From Monomorium pharaonis (Eukaryota; Arthropoda; Insecta; Hymenoptera; Formicidae): a stretch of DNA of 64,000 nucleotides. The DNA lies in contig NC_050473.1 of NCBI RefSeq assembly GCF_013373865.1, forward strand, positions 24,035,662-24,099,661, written 5' to 3'. Shown piece by piece: positions 63,251 through 64,000 of this stretch (position 1 is its first letter; each line of letters starts with the position of its first letter). Below the pieces are notes generated by a model that saw nothing but the letters and a program-made list of their open reading frames with translations, ran no database searches and was not told the origin of the DNA. The position numbers and the translations under genes were made by a program.

Positions 63251-64000
63251 TTTCTTATCTATGTATATTTATGTACAAAAGGCGGACGTCCCGAAACGGC
63301 GGTGTAACGCGGAAATAAGTTTATTCGCAGCAAAAATAGAAAGCATAAGATGTGCAATATTCCACCAACTTACTTTATACAAACTTCGAGAGACATATTG
63401 TAAAATTTATTTATAACAATTACACCGACGTTGTTGTGACTGCCTTAGGTAGATGTTTTTTGTTACTAAAGTATAATATATCTTATCGAACTAGAACTTA
63501 TATCGATATATTGCACATTTGACAACAGTTACGTTTCTTCTTAAGTACTTGGATATAGGAAGTTCTCGCTAATAAATCTTTGACTCACATCCCCTCCATT
63601 GCTTTCTCTCCCTTTCTCTCACTTTGTTTGACACATCTACGTACACACTGTTTCATTTTATCTCATATACACGTGAATTTAATAATCGAATCAACTTTCG
63701 GTTGCATATTATTTTTAACTTGTAAATCTTAAGGGCATTTTTATGTGTACTGTAGAGGTCTTCGAACACGCTTCTCTTCGATGTGTGTTCATATATTTTG
63801 TAATCTTATTACTACATTCCATACAATCTCTCTTTTTTTTTATTTCTTTTATGCTTTGCGTTGCTCAACATTCGTTGCAAATTAACATTCTGAAGAGAAA
63901 ATCTTCAAGTTTTCTTATCACTCTATGTTTTTCTTCTCGCATGCGTACGCATGCAGATAACCACACATACGCACACCCACATATATTTACATGCACACGC
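63251..64000. other. Non-coding sequence to the window end
   Basis: Mixed-composition sequence with CT-rich stretches (63586-63625) and (CA)-type ends; no gene recognised. Confidence 0.5.

Overview
This is an AT-rich animal nuclear window, almost certainly an insect and probably a hymenopteran (ant-like). The evidence is an insect-type DAAM formin with short GT-AG exons, very long (GA)n/(GT)n microsatellites, and many short palindromic DNA-transposon derivatives (MITEs and fold-back elements) ending in CAGGGTGTCCCA or CCCAYAYAGCAC. Species and family placement are inferred; nothing bacterial or viral was recognised.

Region by region. (1) About 295-11175, plus strand: fourteen exons with consistent phases encode at least 1,641 residues of a large, heavily N-glycosylated, probably secreted repeat protein. 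Its 5' end lies left of the window. It may be related to the Nasrat/closca eggshell proteins, but the name is uncertain. Two introns carry palindromic elements. (2) 11.2-36.1 kb: AT-rich sequence with MITEs, microsatellites and two candidate 5' (first-exon) regions for the next gene: a CpG-rich block ending in a splice donor after 14509, and an exon-like block ending in a perfect GTAAGT donor after 21604. Two small coding-like exons (28860-28970 and 30228-30424) and a small signal-peptide-like ORF (27970-28191) do not belong to any gene I recognise. (3) 36179-57893, plus strand: the formin DAAM, eleven coding exons, 1,088 residues, with the N-terminus, GBD/FH3, coiled coil, short FH1, FH2 and DAD all legible. 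(4) Inside DAAM's 12.5-kb first coding intron sit a 3.06-kb fold-back element (36356-39416, TAA target duplication), a small antisense gene or pseudogene (about 40628-41320) with a one-dinucleotide frame problem, and a 6.3-kb stack of transposable elements inserted in one another up to five levels deep (41325-47607). (5) DAAM introns 49106-51903 and 56381-57620 each contain another long inverted-repeat element. (6) 57.9-64 kb: a 1.57-kb palindromic element with CAGGGTGTCCCA ends, a second copy of a 265-bp MITE also present at 17.74 kb, and AT-rich sequence without a recognised gene.

DAAM acts downstream of Dishevelled and Rho GTPases in actin assembly. No functional link to the first gene is visible. 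What the two genes share is invasion by related mobile elements, including a GC-rich module found in one intron of each. The most unusual content is the nested-transposon stack, because its two arms let each insertion be dated relative to the others and two target-site duplications be read against an unoccupied copy of the same site.
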